5,958 nucleotides of DNA. It comes from Acidimicrobiia bacterium UBA4744. GTDB taxonomy: Bacteria; Actinomycetota; Acidimicrobiia; Spongiisociales; UBA4744. Each line of letters opens with the position of its first letter. Position 1 is the first letter of the stretch. A program made the position numbers and the translations under genes. The notes beneath the pieces were generated by a model. The model had not been told where the DNA came from. It ran no database searches and saw only the letters and a program-made list of their open reading frames with translations. The stretch covers positions 1 to 5,958 of the forward strand of contig DHIO01000026.1 in assembly GCA_002403855.1 (NCBI GenBank), in the 5' to 3' direction. Below, one piece after another: positions 1 through 5,440 of this stretch.

Positions 1-49
1 GTGACCTCTGCCGTGTGAAGGCAGCGCTCTTCCGCTGAGCTAAGCGCCC
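1..49 (-). tRNA. tRNA-Val (anticodon CAC), 5' part only
   Basis: Read on the minus strand, the segment begins GGGCGCTTAGCTCAGCGG, a canonical acceptor 5' strand followed by a D-arm. It continues into a perfect anticodon stem (CTGCC/GGCAG) enclosing the loop TTCACAC. The anticodon CAC lies at 17-15 and reads the valine codon GUG. The variable loop, T-arm and acceptor 3' strand lie beyond the left edge, so the gene is partial because of the window, not because of decay. It is transcribed away from the peptidase gene that starts at 108, leaving only a short shared upstream region. Confidence 0.93.
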
Positions 50-59
50 GTGTCGGGGC

Positions 60-86
60 ATGTTAGTACCGCCGTCAGAACCCCAA
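60..86 (-). promoter_or_regulatory. Possible promoter of the tRNA-Val gene
   Basis: On the minus strand, TTGGGG (86-81) is followed 15 nt later by TAACAT (65-60), which fits the actinobacterial -10 pattern TAnnnT. Transcription would start about 4-6 nt before the mature tRNA 5' end at 49, a usual leader length for tRNA genes. The spacer is shorter than the preferred 17 nt and the -35 is only a partial match, so this is a weak call. Confidence 0.3.
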
Positions 87-107
87 CCGATGGTTGAATG
101 GTCTTGC

Positions 108-461
108 ATGAATCGCCAACAGTTTGAAGCGCTGGTCGACGAGGCACTCGAAGATATCCCGGACGAGTTCCTGTCGCAGATCGACAACCTGGTGGTCGTC
201 GTCGAAGAACGACCAACACCCGAACAAGATCCGCACGGTGATGGATTGCTGGGCCTCTACGAAGGTATCTCACTGGCAGAACGCGGACTCGACTACTACG
301 GCGTCATGCCCGACACGATCACCGTCTTTCGTGAGCCACACCTCGAGCTTGGGCTCCAACGGGGCGAACTGGTTGCGGAGATCCGCAGAACCGTGTTGCA
401 TGAAATCGCCCACCATCTGGGGATCGACGACGAGAGGCTGCACGAGCTGGGATGGGACTGA
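108..461 (+). CDS. Minimal zinc metallopeptidase-like protein (HExxHxxGxxD family)
   Basis: A 117-residue protein of the short 'possible zinc metallopeptidase' family (PF06262/DUF1025 type), normally about 110-140 residues. The N-terminal helix (FEALVDEALEDIPDEF, residues 6-21) and the central GLLGLYEGISLAERG stretch (46-60) are family hallmarks. The C-terminal HEIAHHLGIDD (98-108) gives HExxHxxGxxD: His98, His102 and Asp108 are the expected zinc ligands and Glu99 the catalytic base. No signal peptide is visible, so it is probably cytoplasmic. I chose ATG 108 because family similarity begins there; in-frame starts at 60 and 90 would add a tail unlike the family. None of the starts has a strong Shine-Dalgarno sequence. 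The 3' end overlaps the glycosidase start by 10 nt, implying one transcript and coupled translation. The substrate is unknown; I know of no well-characterised member. Confidence 0.88.
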   Translation: MNRQQFEALVDEALEDIPDEFLSQIDNLVVVVEERPTPEQDPHGDGLLGLYEGISLAERGLDYYGVMPDTITVFREPHLELGLQRGELVAEIRRTVLHEIAHHLGIDDERLHELGWD

Positions 462-1558
462 AGAAAGCGGTCGGAGCCGCGCTCGTTTTCCCGGTGCTTC
501 TCGCCACCTACCCTGCCGGAGCATTGGTTGAACGCCCATACCCTCCGATAGACCCAACTGTCTACCGAGATGCCCGAACGGTGTTGCTGGTCGGGTTCAC
601 AGGACCGGATCTCACCGCCCCGGTGCGACGCCACCTCGAAGACGGGGGCCGGGGCATCATCCTGTTCTCCAACAACATCGTTTCCCCGGCCCAGGTGAGA
701 AACCTGACCGGGGAGATCGCTTGTTCGGCCAACGCTCCCGTGCTGATCGCCACCGACCAGGAGTTCGGCCGCGTCCAGCGGTTGCGCGGTCTCGTGACTG
801 CAACGCCGTCTCCCTCGACTGCGGTGCAACGGACGCCCGACGACACGCGGGCAGCAGCGGCCCGCTTGGGAAAAGAAATGGCCGCCCTCGGCATCAACAT
901 GGACCTCGCCCCGCTCTTCGACGTAGTGCGCGGACCAAACCCGGTGCTGGCGGGTCGGACGTTTCCGGGTGATGCCGATACGGTTATCGAGCACGGCAAC
1001 GCCTTCGCGGCCGGGCTTCTGTCTGCCGGCGTGGTGGCAACGGCCAAGCACTTCCCCGGCCACGGCTTGTCGCGCTCCGACCCGCACACTTCGGTGATCC
1101 GAATCAGCGCCAGCGCGGAAACGCTGGCCACCGATCTCGCCCCATTTCGGGCCGCCGCAGATGCCGGCATCAAGGCAGTGATGGTGGGCCACCCCGTGTA
1201 TGAAGCACTCGACCCGGATCTACCCGCTTCGCTCTCCCCCATCGTTCTCGACCTGCTCAGAGATGATCTCGACTTCGACGGCGTGGCCGTCACCGACGCG
1301 CTCTCCATGCGGGCCGTGCGATCAGGCCGTACCCTCCCGGAGGCCGCCGTTCAGGCTCTCCGAGCCGGCCAGGACCTGCTCATCGTCGAAGACGCCGGCG
1401 CCGTCAACGAGCTGGTCAACGCCATCGTCCCGGCAATCCGGCGAGGGGACCTCGACCGGGACCGCCTCTCCGAAGCAGCCGGTCGGGTGCGCCGATTAGC
1501 CGCCTGGGCGGCACAACCGCTCTGCGCAAGGCCGGGACCCGCGGTGTGGAGAGAATGA
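452..1558 (+). CDS. Secreted glycoside hydrolase family 3, beta-N-acetylhexosaminidase (NagZ-like)
   Basis: A 368-residue single-domain GH3 protein, the usual length for NagZ-type enzymes, which remove terminal beta-N-acetylglucosamine from muropeptides or chitooligosaccharides. The TIM-barrel motifs appear in order: GIILFSNN (69-76), ATDQEFGRVQRL (100-111), AGRTFPGD (167-174), KHFPGHG (199-205) followed by Asp210-Pro-His212, and FDGVAVTDALSM (275-286). In this family the Asp/His pair serves as general acid/base and the Asp of the TDALSM motif (Asp282) is the nucleophile; all are present. The usual DxEGG is DQEFG here, a mild deviation. The N-terminus has Lys4-Lys5, a hydrophobic stretch (6-21) and an AGA site near residue 24, so export is expected. 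There is no lipobox Cys. The start at 452 lies inside the last codons of the peptidase gene, suggesting translational coupling. Exact substrate is inferred from the family, not visible. Confidence 0.92.
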   Translation: MGLKKAVGAALVFPVLLATYPAGALVERPYPPIDPTVYRDARTVLLVGFTGPDLTAPVRRHLEDGGRGIILFSNNIVSPAQVRNLTGEIACSANAPVLIATDQEFGRVQRLRGLVTATPSPSTAVQRTPDDTRAAAARLGKEMAALGINMDLAPLFDVVRGPNPVLAGRTFPGDADTVIEHGNAFAAGLLSAGVVATAKHFPGHGLSRSDPHTSVIRISASAETLATDLAPFRAAADAGIKAVMVGHPVYEALDPDLPASLSPIVLDLLRDDLDFDGVAVTDALSMRAVRSGRTLPEAAVQALRAGQDLLIVEDAGAVNELVNAIVPAIRRGDLDRDRLSEAAGRVRRLAAWAAQPLCARPGPAVWRE

Positions 1559-1609
1559 TCCAGGACGGCAAGGTTCTTTCTGGGCCCGTCCACCGAGGAG
1601 CCCATCGAG

Positions 1610-1615
1610 TAGCGT
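1610..1615 (+). promoter_or_regulatory. Possible -10 element for the 1647 gene
   Basis: TAGCGT matches the actinobacterial -10 pattern TAnnnT and lies 37 nt before the ATG, leaving room for a roughly 25-nt leader carrying the Shine-Dalgarno sequence at 1630-1640. No -35 hexamer is visible at the right spacing. The gap after the glycosidase stop (88 nt) and a weak GGACGG/CCGTCC dyad at 1563-1591 are compatible with a new transcription unit starting here. Confidence 0.25.
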
Positions 1616-1646
1616 AGTTCAGAGCGTGAGAGGGGAAAGGAATCTC

Positions 1647-1868
1647 ATGGAAGAACTCCTCAACACAGTCGTCGAAAAGACCGGCCTCCCCGCCGACAAA
1701 GCGCAAAGCGCCATCGAAGCGGTGATGGACTTCATGCGGGACAAACTGCCAGCACCGATCGTGAGTCAGATCGAGAAGTTCATGGAAGGCGGTGGCGACA
1801 CGTCTGAAGGAATTGGCGACGTAGCCGGCGATGTCACCGACAAGCTCGGAGGGATGTTCGGCAAGTAG
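1647..1868 (+). CDS. Small helical protein, DUF2267-like, unknown function
   Basis: A 73-residue acidic protein starting MEELLNTVVEKTG. The first 50 residues are two to three amphipathic helices (ELLNTVVEKTGLPADKAQS, then AIEAVMDFMRDKLPAPIVSQ), including the 'TGLpxdkAxxAixaVxdFmrdkLP' pattern that I associate with DUF2267-like small proteins. A Gly/Asp-rich linker and a short C-terminal DKLGGMFGK tail follow. There are no catalytic residues, signal peptide or membrane segment. The start is decided by AGGGGAAAGGA at 1630-1640, six nucleotides before ATG 1647; a GTG at 1626 in the same frame would place the Shine-Dalgarno inside the gene. A hairpin follows the stop by 23 nt, so it is probably monocistronic. 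The family assignment is from memory of the pattern. Confidence 0.82.
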   Translation: MEELLNTVVEKTGLPADKAQSAIEAVMDFMRDKLPAPIVSQIEKFMEGGGDTSEGIGDVAGDVTDKLGGMFGK

Positions 1869-1891
1869 GACCAGTCCCTCGCTTCAATCGT

Positions 1892-1917
1892 GCACCCCGG
1901 CACTGCCGGGGGTGCTT
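1892..1917 (+). terminator. Hairpin terminator after the 73-residue gene
   Basis: GCACCCC (1892-1898) pairs with GGGGTGC (1909-1915), and inside it GGC (1899-1901) pairs with GCC (1905-1907) around the loop ACT, with one bulged G at 1908. The result is a 10-bp GC-rich stem 23 nt after the stop codon. Only two T residues follow, so it is not a textbook intrinsic terminator, but U-poor hairpins of this kind are common at gene ends in GC-rich actinobacteria. Confidence 0.6.
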
Positions 1918-1929
1918 CGCGCTCGAGCC

Positions 1930-1935
1930 TACGAT
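1930..1935 (+). promoter_or_regulatory. Candidate -10 element TACGAT
   Basis: TACGAT fits the actinobacterial -10 consensus well and lies directly after the hairpin that ends the upstream gene, making it the best candidate promoter for the tam transcript. An ATG at 1943 sits 7 nt downstream, the spacing typical of leaderless transcripts, and would open a 15-codon ORF. The element is also in the loop of a 6-bp dyad, GCTCGA (1921-1926) and TCGAGC (1936-1941). No clear -35 is seen. Confidence 0.4.
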
Positions 1936-2062
1936 TCGAGCCATGCCGGGCGAACCGCGAGGAGAAGCTGCGTGTTGTGGAAGGGTTTGACCCTGCGATG
2001 TCCCCGCCCCCGAGCCCTCGACCCATGAGTGAGGGAGGGCAACGGCCCACCGGCTACCCGGC

Positions 2063-2857
2063 ATGAGGGATGGGTGGGATCCGGACCGGTACCTGCGGTA
2101 CCGCGAGCTGCGCAATCGGCCGGCCTTGGAGTTGTTGAACCGGGTCTCCTCGACCAGCCCTGCCCTGGTCGTGGATCTCGGCTGCGGAACCGGCCGGATC
2201 GCCCGAGCGATGAGAGATCGCTGGCCCGACGCCCGGGTGGTCGGGATCGATCGCTCTGCGAAGATGCTCACCGCCGCCGCCGAAACCGGAGGCGATGTGC
2301 AATGGCTGAACTCCGACATAGCCGAGTGGACTCCGGACAGTCCGGTCGACGTCCTCTACTCCAACGCCGCGCTGCAATGGTTGCCCGACCACCAGACCCT
2401 TCTTCCGAAGTTGGTCTCCTTCCTGGCCCCGGGCGGAGTCCTGGCCGTGCAGATGCCGCTCGGTTGGTCGGAACCGTCCCATGCCCTCATGCGAGATACC
2501 CTCGAATCGGGCGGCCCCGGCCGATCGCCCCTCGGCCCGGAAGACCTGCGCAATCGGTTGAGCCGCAGGTGGGTTGCCGAGCCGATCGATTACCACGACC
2601 TACTCACCCCGTTGGCTGCTCTCCTGGATATCTGGACGACCCGCTACCTCCAGGTCCTGCAAGGACCCGAACCCGTCTTCGAGTGGGTCAAGGGCACCGG
2701 GCTCCGGCCGATTCTCGACACGTTGGAAGAACCAGAACTCGAGACATTTCTGACCGGCTATCGGAAGCGACTGGTCGAGGCCTATCCGCGGCGCTCCGAT
2801 GGCACGACCATCTACCCGTTCCCGCGCTTGTTCATCGTGGCGACGGCAGGTACGTAG
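2063..2857 (+). CDS. tam: Trans-aconitate 2-methyltransferase (Tam)
   Basis: A 264-residue class I SAM-dependent methyltransferase that closely matches Tam in length (about 250-260) and motif order. It starts WDPDRYLRYRELRNRPALELL (5-25), the family's N-terminal signature. SAM-binding motif I is VVDLGCGTG (36-44), motif II is VGIDRS (60-65), and VLYSNAALQWLPDH (97-110) with LAPGGVLAVQMP (121-132) is characteristic of Tam. The C-terminal WTTRYLQVLQG...FEWVKGTGLRPIL block (191-218) is also typical. Tam methylates trans-aconitate, the spontaneous isomer of cis-aconitate that inhibits aconitase, using SAM in the cytoplasm. ATG 2063 is the only possible start: a stop lies upstream in frame at 2030 with no ATG/GTG/TTG between. 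It lacks a well-placed Shine-Dalgarno; the purine-rich stretch at 2031-2039 is too far away. A small membrane-protein gene follows 23 nt downstream. Confidence 0.93.
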   Translation: MRDGWDPDRYLRYRELRNRPALELLNRVSSTSPALVVDLGCGTGRIARAMRDRWPDARVVGIDRSAKMLTAAAETGGDVQWLNSDIAEWTPDSPVDVLYSNAALQWLPDHQTLLPKLVSFLAPGGVLAVQMPLGWSEPSHALMRDTLESGGPGRSPLGPEDLRNRLSRRWVAEPIDYHDLLTPLAALLDIWTTRYLQVLQGPEPVFEWVKGTGLRPILDTLEEPELETFLTGYRKRLVEAYPRRSDGTTIYPFPRLFIVATAGT

Positions 2858-2880
2858 GATCAAGGGAAGAAGGGAAGTCG

Positions 2881-3003
2881 GTGGACCACAACGACGAGGC
2901 TCCGCCCCGGAGACGAACCCCGGAGAGGGCAGCCGTATGGCTGCTGGGTATCGTGCTGCTGGCAGTGGTGGCTTTCGTTGTGGTGCTCACGCTGCTCACG
3001 TAA
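2881..3003 (+). CDS. Small single-pass membrane protein (40 residues)
   Basis: A GTG-initiated ORF of 40 codons ending at TAA 3001. The first 18 residues are polar and basic (PPRRRTPER), followed by one hydrophobic segment from about residue 19 to the end (VWLLGIVLLAVVAFVVVLTLL). By the positive-inside rule the N-terminus faces the cytoplasm. The Shine-Dalgarno GAAGGGAAG (2868-2876) stands 4 nt before the GTG and decides the start. Third codon positions are mostly G/C, supporting real coding. It lies 23 nt after tam in the same direction and is probably co-transcribed with it. I do not recognise a family; single-helix proteins of this size are often undescribed. Confidence 0.72.
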   Translation: MDHNDEAPPRRRTPERAAVWLLGIVLLAVVAFVVVLTLLT

Positions 3004-3455
3004 TGGGCGCTTCGCAGTCTCAGGCGGCGGTTCTGATGAGTCCACCGGAGCCTTGGGTTCGCTCACCTCGGGGACACTCGGCGATCGTCAAAGGATCTGT
3101 GGTGGATTGGCGATACGGTCCCGGCCGATGAGACCTGTTCCGAACCCCCGGGGAAACCGTTGATGGTGCGGTTGGGCAAGTGAGATCAATGCGGCAGGAG
3201 GGGACAGCGGCCACCCGTCGGCTGGGAGGCGAACCGCACTCCGTGTGGGGGCACGGGGATTGTGCGATCTGGGAGGGAGCACTCCGAGTGGCCGCCTGCC
3301 CACTCCAAGCATACCAGCCTGCGGTGTTTGAAGCTCGGCGCGCCGAAGGACCGTGCGGTGGTCCGATCCGCTCGACCAAGGGAGAGTCCCGAACCCGCCT
3401 TGTTCGGACGGCTGGTGAGTCTTGCTCGGTGCCATTCTGGGCTCGGAGGTGCAAC
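3004..3455. other. 452-bp intergenic stretch, no gene recognised
   Basis: Reading frames here have poor third-position G/C bias and low-complexity Arg/Pro/Ser translations typical of shadow frames. I see no tRNA, rRNA, known riboswitch core or transposase motif on either strand. Its visible structure is a run of dyads: GAGTGG/CCACTC (3286-3291 with 3300-3305), the perfect 12-bp palindrome TCGGCGCGCCGA (3335-3346) and GGACC/GGTCC (3348-3352 with 3360-3364). It could hold a structured RNA, an untranslated leader for the ORF at 3456, or the remains of a lost gene. None of these is demonstrable from sequence alone. Confidence 0.55.
3445..3450 (+). promoter_or_regulatory. Strong Shine-Dalgarno before ATG 3456
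   Basis: GGAGGT, a full match to the anti-Shine-Dalgarno core, ends 5 nt before ATG 3456. It is the best ribosome binding site in this half of the window and the main reason to take the following ORF seriously. Confidence 0.55.
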
Positions 3456-3674
3456 ATGGTGCTCGGCTGGGTTCTGGTCGTCGTCACCATCTATGGGTTG
3501 TTCTTCTACAGCCCAGCCGACCAGGGCGAACGAACCTACCTCAGTAGCCGGAGCCTCCAGAGGCGATACATGCAGGAGAACGGCAGGTCCCCCGGCCTCG
3601 AGGGCCAGCACATCGGTCCAGCTGTTGTCTTTCAGTGCCTGGGGGCTGTGGCAGGTCCACCCCGCAGGCCATAG
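3456..3674 (+). CDS. Putative small membrane protein, C-terminus doubtful
   Basis: A 72-codon ORF beginning MVLGWVLVVVTIYGLFFYS, one strong hydrophobic helix (residues 2-18), followed by a polar segment (residues 19-53) rich in Arg, Glu, Ser and Tyr. Codons 1-53 end in G or C in about 85% of cases, as in the genuine genes of the window. From codon 54 to the stop at 3672 this falls to roughly 40%, so the last third may not be original coding sequence. The gene may be the 5' remnant of a longer membrane protein cut by a frameshift or deletion near 3614, or simply a short protein with a weak tail. I recognise no family. It stands alone, facing the minus-strand nitroreductase-family gene. Confidence 0.45.
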   Translation: MVLGWVLVVVTIYGLFFYSPADQGERTYLSSRSLQRRYMQENGRSPGLEGQHIGPAVVFQCLGAVAGPPRRP

Positions 3675-3794
3675 CCGGGGTGGTCAGGGGGCATCGCCCG
3701 GTCCCGGTACGTTGCGTTGGAAAGGGACGGCGTACATCGTCCGGCAGCGACAGACACGTCCAGATCACTGCCGACCTTCTACCGTGCGGGTTGG

Positions 3795-4253
3795 TCAGCG
3801 CGGACGCAAGGCCACCAGCGGGATCTTCTCGGCCAGCGCGCCAGGATCGTCGAAGGAGATTCCCATCATCTTCCCAAGGTTTCTTGCAGTTCGGGCATGC
3901 GCAACGACGTAACGGGCGAACTCATCTGCTGCGGCATCGGTCGAAATTGTCTCGGCCAGCGCCTCCCGGTGCCGGCCCCTATGGTTGACCATCACCTCCG
4001 GGGTCTCGAGAATATTGAGATACCAGTCCGCCTTCTCACCGAAGGCGGCCGGCACGAAGAAGACACCGCTCGCTTGATCGTGACGAACGATTTCGAGGAC
4101 GGCGTACCTGGGTTGCCCCGACTTCCTGCCGGTGTGGATCAGCATCAACAGCCGTTTGCTCATCAACCGGCCCAGACCGTAGCGGTAGAAGTAGATAGGG
4201 GCCCTGAAGAGCAGACGCATCAACTTGCCTGGAGGTTGGTCGATTCGGCTCAT
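3795..4253 (-). CDS. F420-type (deazaflavin-dependent) nitroreductase-family protein
   Basis: A 152-residue protein of the Ddn-like split-barrel family (PF04075 type), usually 130-160 residues, so it is full length. The hallmarks are the N-terminal RLLFRAPIYFYRYGLGRL (13-30), the cofactor-loop motif LIHTGRKSGQPRYAVLEIV (38-56) and VPAAFGEKADWYLNI (67-81). Relatives use reduced F420 to reduce quinones or nitro-compounds; some bind other flavins, so the cofactor is inferred. No signal peptide is seen. The start is ATG 4253; no other ATG or GTG lies close upstream in frame and the Shine-Dalgarno is weak. It lies about 120 nt downstream of the truncated ABC ATPase on the same strand, so its present promoter may have been set by the rearrangement there. 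Nothing in the coding sequence looks damaged. Confidence 0.9.
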   Translation of the reverse strand: MSRIDQPPGKLMRLLFRAPIYFYRYGLGRLMSKRLLMLIHTGRKSGQPRYAVLEIVRHDQASGVFFVPAAFGEKADWYLNILETPEVMVNHRGRHREALAETISTDAAADEFARYVVAHARTARNLGKMMGISFDDPGALAEKIPLVALRPR

Positions 4254-4374
4254 TCCGGCAACGGTAACAAGAGCCGGTAGGGCGAGAGGCGTGCAGCCAA
4301 GATGTGCTGGTCGGTACCTCTCTGCCGCTGCCCCAATGAACCGTTGCCTTCGGGCGACTCTGCAACGCGACCGT

Positions 4375-4812
<438 letters not shown>

Positions 4813-4846
4813 ATCTCCCCTGGGATGAGAGGTCGCTTCCTTTGCA

Positions 4847-4863
4847 CGGATCGGAATGATCCG
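4847..4863. promoter_or_regulatory. 6-bp inverted repeat upstream of the ABC gene
   Basis: CGGATC (4847-4852) and GATCCG (4858-4863) form a perfect dyad with a 5-nt centre, 35 nt upstream of the ATPase start. Its position suits an operator or a leader hairpin. The role is inferred from position only. Confidence 0.35.
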
Positions 4864-4872
4864 GCGGGTCGG

Positions 4873-4897
4873 CACCCAGGCGCTCACGACCTGGGTG
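4873..4897. promoter_or_regulatory. 8-bp perfect inverted repeat, possible operator of the ABC gene
   Basis: CACCCAGG (4873-4880) and CCTGGGTG (4890-4897) are perfect complements separated by 9 nt, about 61 nt upstream of the ATPase start. Dyads of this half-site length and spacing are typical of dimeric regulators such as TetR, GntR or MarR types, which often control ABC-2 exporters. No regulator gene is in the window, so the assignment is positional. Confidence 0.4.
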
Positions 4898-4978
4898 ATC
4901 GTCACTCCCGGGATCAACCCTGGCAGCGGATCGGCCGGGAGGCTAGGGCCGGATGCACGGATTCTCGGAGAAATAGTC

Positions 4979-4990
4979 CCGCCATGGCGG
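4979..4990. repeat. 12-bp perfect palindrome
   Basis: CCGCCATGGCGG reads the same on both strands without a spacer. It sits in non-coding DNA with no gene start nearby. It may be a protein binding site or chance in GC-rich sequence. Confidence 0.4.
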
Positions 4991-5225
4991 AAGGCGCCGT
5001 GCCAACCCCGACGAACCGGCGCGCTCCCTCGCAGCTGCAGGGAGCCGTCCCCGAAGTCCCCAAGGCTCCGGCCGTCCAGGAACGCTCCGCTCGTCCCGTC
5101 ACGGTCACGACCGATTCCTCATCCAACACTAGAGCCTCCGGTTTCCTGGGCGTCCTCTGGTGGGCGCCAAGGGAATTGAGACTTTGACCTCTTCCGCGTC
5201 GGGGAGGATCGGCCCGATTTCGCTG

Positions 5226-5297
5226 CCTGGGGAAACGCCCAGAAACTGCCTCTGAGCAGGGGGGTTCTGTTCCCGCCGTTTCTACCCCCGAGTTTTT
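5226..5297 (+). other. Structured block with competing stems and a T-run
   Basis: GGAAACG (5231-5237) pairs with CGTTTCT (5277-5283) over 7 bp with one G-U. AGAAAC (5241-5246) is an equally good partner for GTTTCT (5278-5283), so two mutually exclusive folds exist. Between them CTGC (5246-5249) pairs with GCAG (5256-5259). GGGG at 5229-5232 can also pair with CCCC near 5286, and GAGTTTTT (5290-5297) follows, as in an intrinsic terminator on the plus strand. No plus-strand gene precedes it, so it may end an unseen small RNA. A tRNA-like T-arm is present in outline but lacks key residues. Function unknown. Confidence 0.35.
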
Positions 5298-5335
5298 CTG
5301 AGTACTTCTTCACCTATCCCTATTAGCAAAACTCG
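5289..5335. repeat. 8-bp inverted repeat around an AT-rich spacer
   Basis: CGAGTTTT (5289-5296) and AAAACTCG (5328-5335) are perfect complements separated by 31 nt. The segment is markedly AT-richer than the rest of the window and includes TAATAG on the minus strand (5326-5321), a possible -10 element. It could be a promoter, a recombination site or the end of a small element. Confidence 0.45.
5300..5313 (+). repeat. 14-bp direct repeat, copy 2
   Basis: This is the second identical copy of GAGTACTTCTTCAC, 918 bp to the right of the first and lying in the spacer of the AT-rich inverted repeat 5289-5335. The bases on both sides differ from copy 1, so the identity is limited to these 14 bp. Confidence 0.6.
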
Positions 5336-5344
5336 TCAGACCCG

Positions 5345-5381
5345 CCGGACACCACCACGCCGGGACGGGGACGGTGGCCGG
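5345..5381 (-). terminator. Possible hairpin terminator of the right-edge gene
   Basis: CCGGACACC (5345-5353) pairs with GGTGGCCGG (5373-5381) with one A-G mismatch, a 9-position stem 59 nt beyond the stop of the minus-strand gene. A TTTT run follows on the minus strand only about 15 nt later, too far for a classic intrinsic terminator. Moderate to weak support. Confidence 0.3.
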
Positions 5382-5440
5382 GTGCTTCACTCGTTTCGGC
5401 GGCTGGGCGGCAGAGAGGTGCGAGATGTCCGGACGGTCGG

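Larger units (their letters stand above)
4813..5440. other. 628-bp intergenic region with dyads, no gene recognised
   Basis: No frame here on either strand shows both coding-type third-position bias and a recognisable family. Candidate short ORFs have Arg/Pro/Ser-rich translations with no domain. The stretch carries several perfect inverted repeats (4847-4863, 4873-4897, 4979-4990), the structured block at 5226-5297, an AT-rich inverted repeat at 5289-5335 and an imperfect hairpin at 5345-5381. It separates the broken ABC gene from the partial gene at the right edge. Confidence 0.6.

Noticed and set aside
296..1308. Long minus-strand ORFs of 248-298 codons
   Set aside because: They are antisense shadows of the glycosidase and peptidase genes, in which every recognised motif is on the plus strand; their translations show no domain.
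1563..1591. GGACGG/CCGTCC inverted repeat after the glycosidase gene as a terminator
   Set aside because: A 6-bp stem with a 17-nt loop and no following T-run is too weak to call.
2029..3003. 324-codon plus-strand ORF starting at GTG 2029
   Set aside because: It overlaps Tam out of frame with an Arg/Pro/Gly-rich translation. Only its last 40 codons, from GTG 2881, are a credible gene, and these are annotated separately.
3725..3742. GGACG/CGTCC hairpin between the converging 3456 ORF and the nitroreductase-family gene
   Set aside because: The stem is only 5 bp with no T-run on either side, which is easily chance in GC-rich DNA.
3262..3912. 216-codon plus-strand ORF across the intergenic region and into the nitroreductase-family gene
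   Set aside because: It has a Ser/Arg/Pro-rich translation without motifs and runs antisense through the recognised nitroreductase-family gene.
4825..5187. Plus-strand ORFs of 107-120 codons in the right intergenic region
   Set aside because: They have no Shine-Dalgarno sequence, no recognised domain, and weak third-position bias compared with the real genes.
5231..5284. tRNA-like gene on the + strand (7-bp acceptor-like stem, small arm, and GGGGG-TTCTGTT-CCCGC resembling a T-arm)
   Set aside because: The span is only 54 nt with no D-arm, the T-loop lacks the invariant A58 and purine 57, and the T-stem has a G-G mismatch. It is described as a structured block instead.
5119..5313. 64-codon minus-strand ORF starting VKKYSEKLGG
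   Set aside because: It reads through the structured block, has an Arg/Pro/Ser-rich non-domain translation and no Shine-Dalgarno sequence. The KKYSE likeness to the ABC protein is just the 14-bp repeat.
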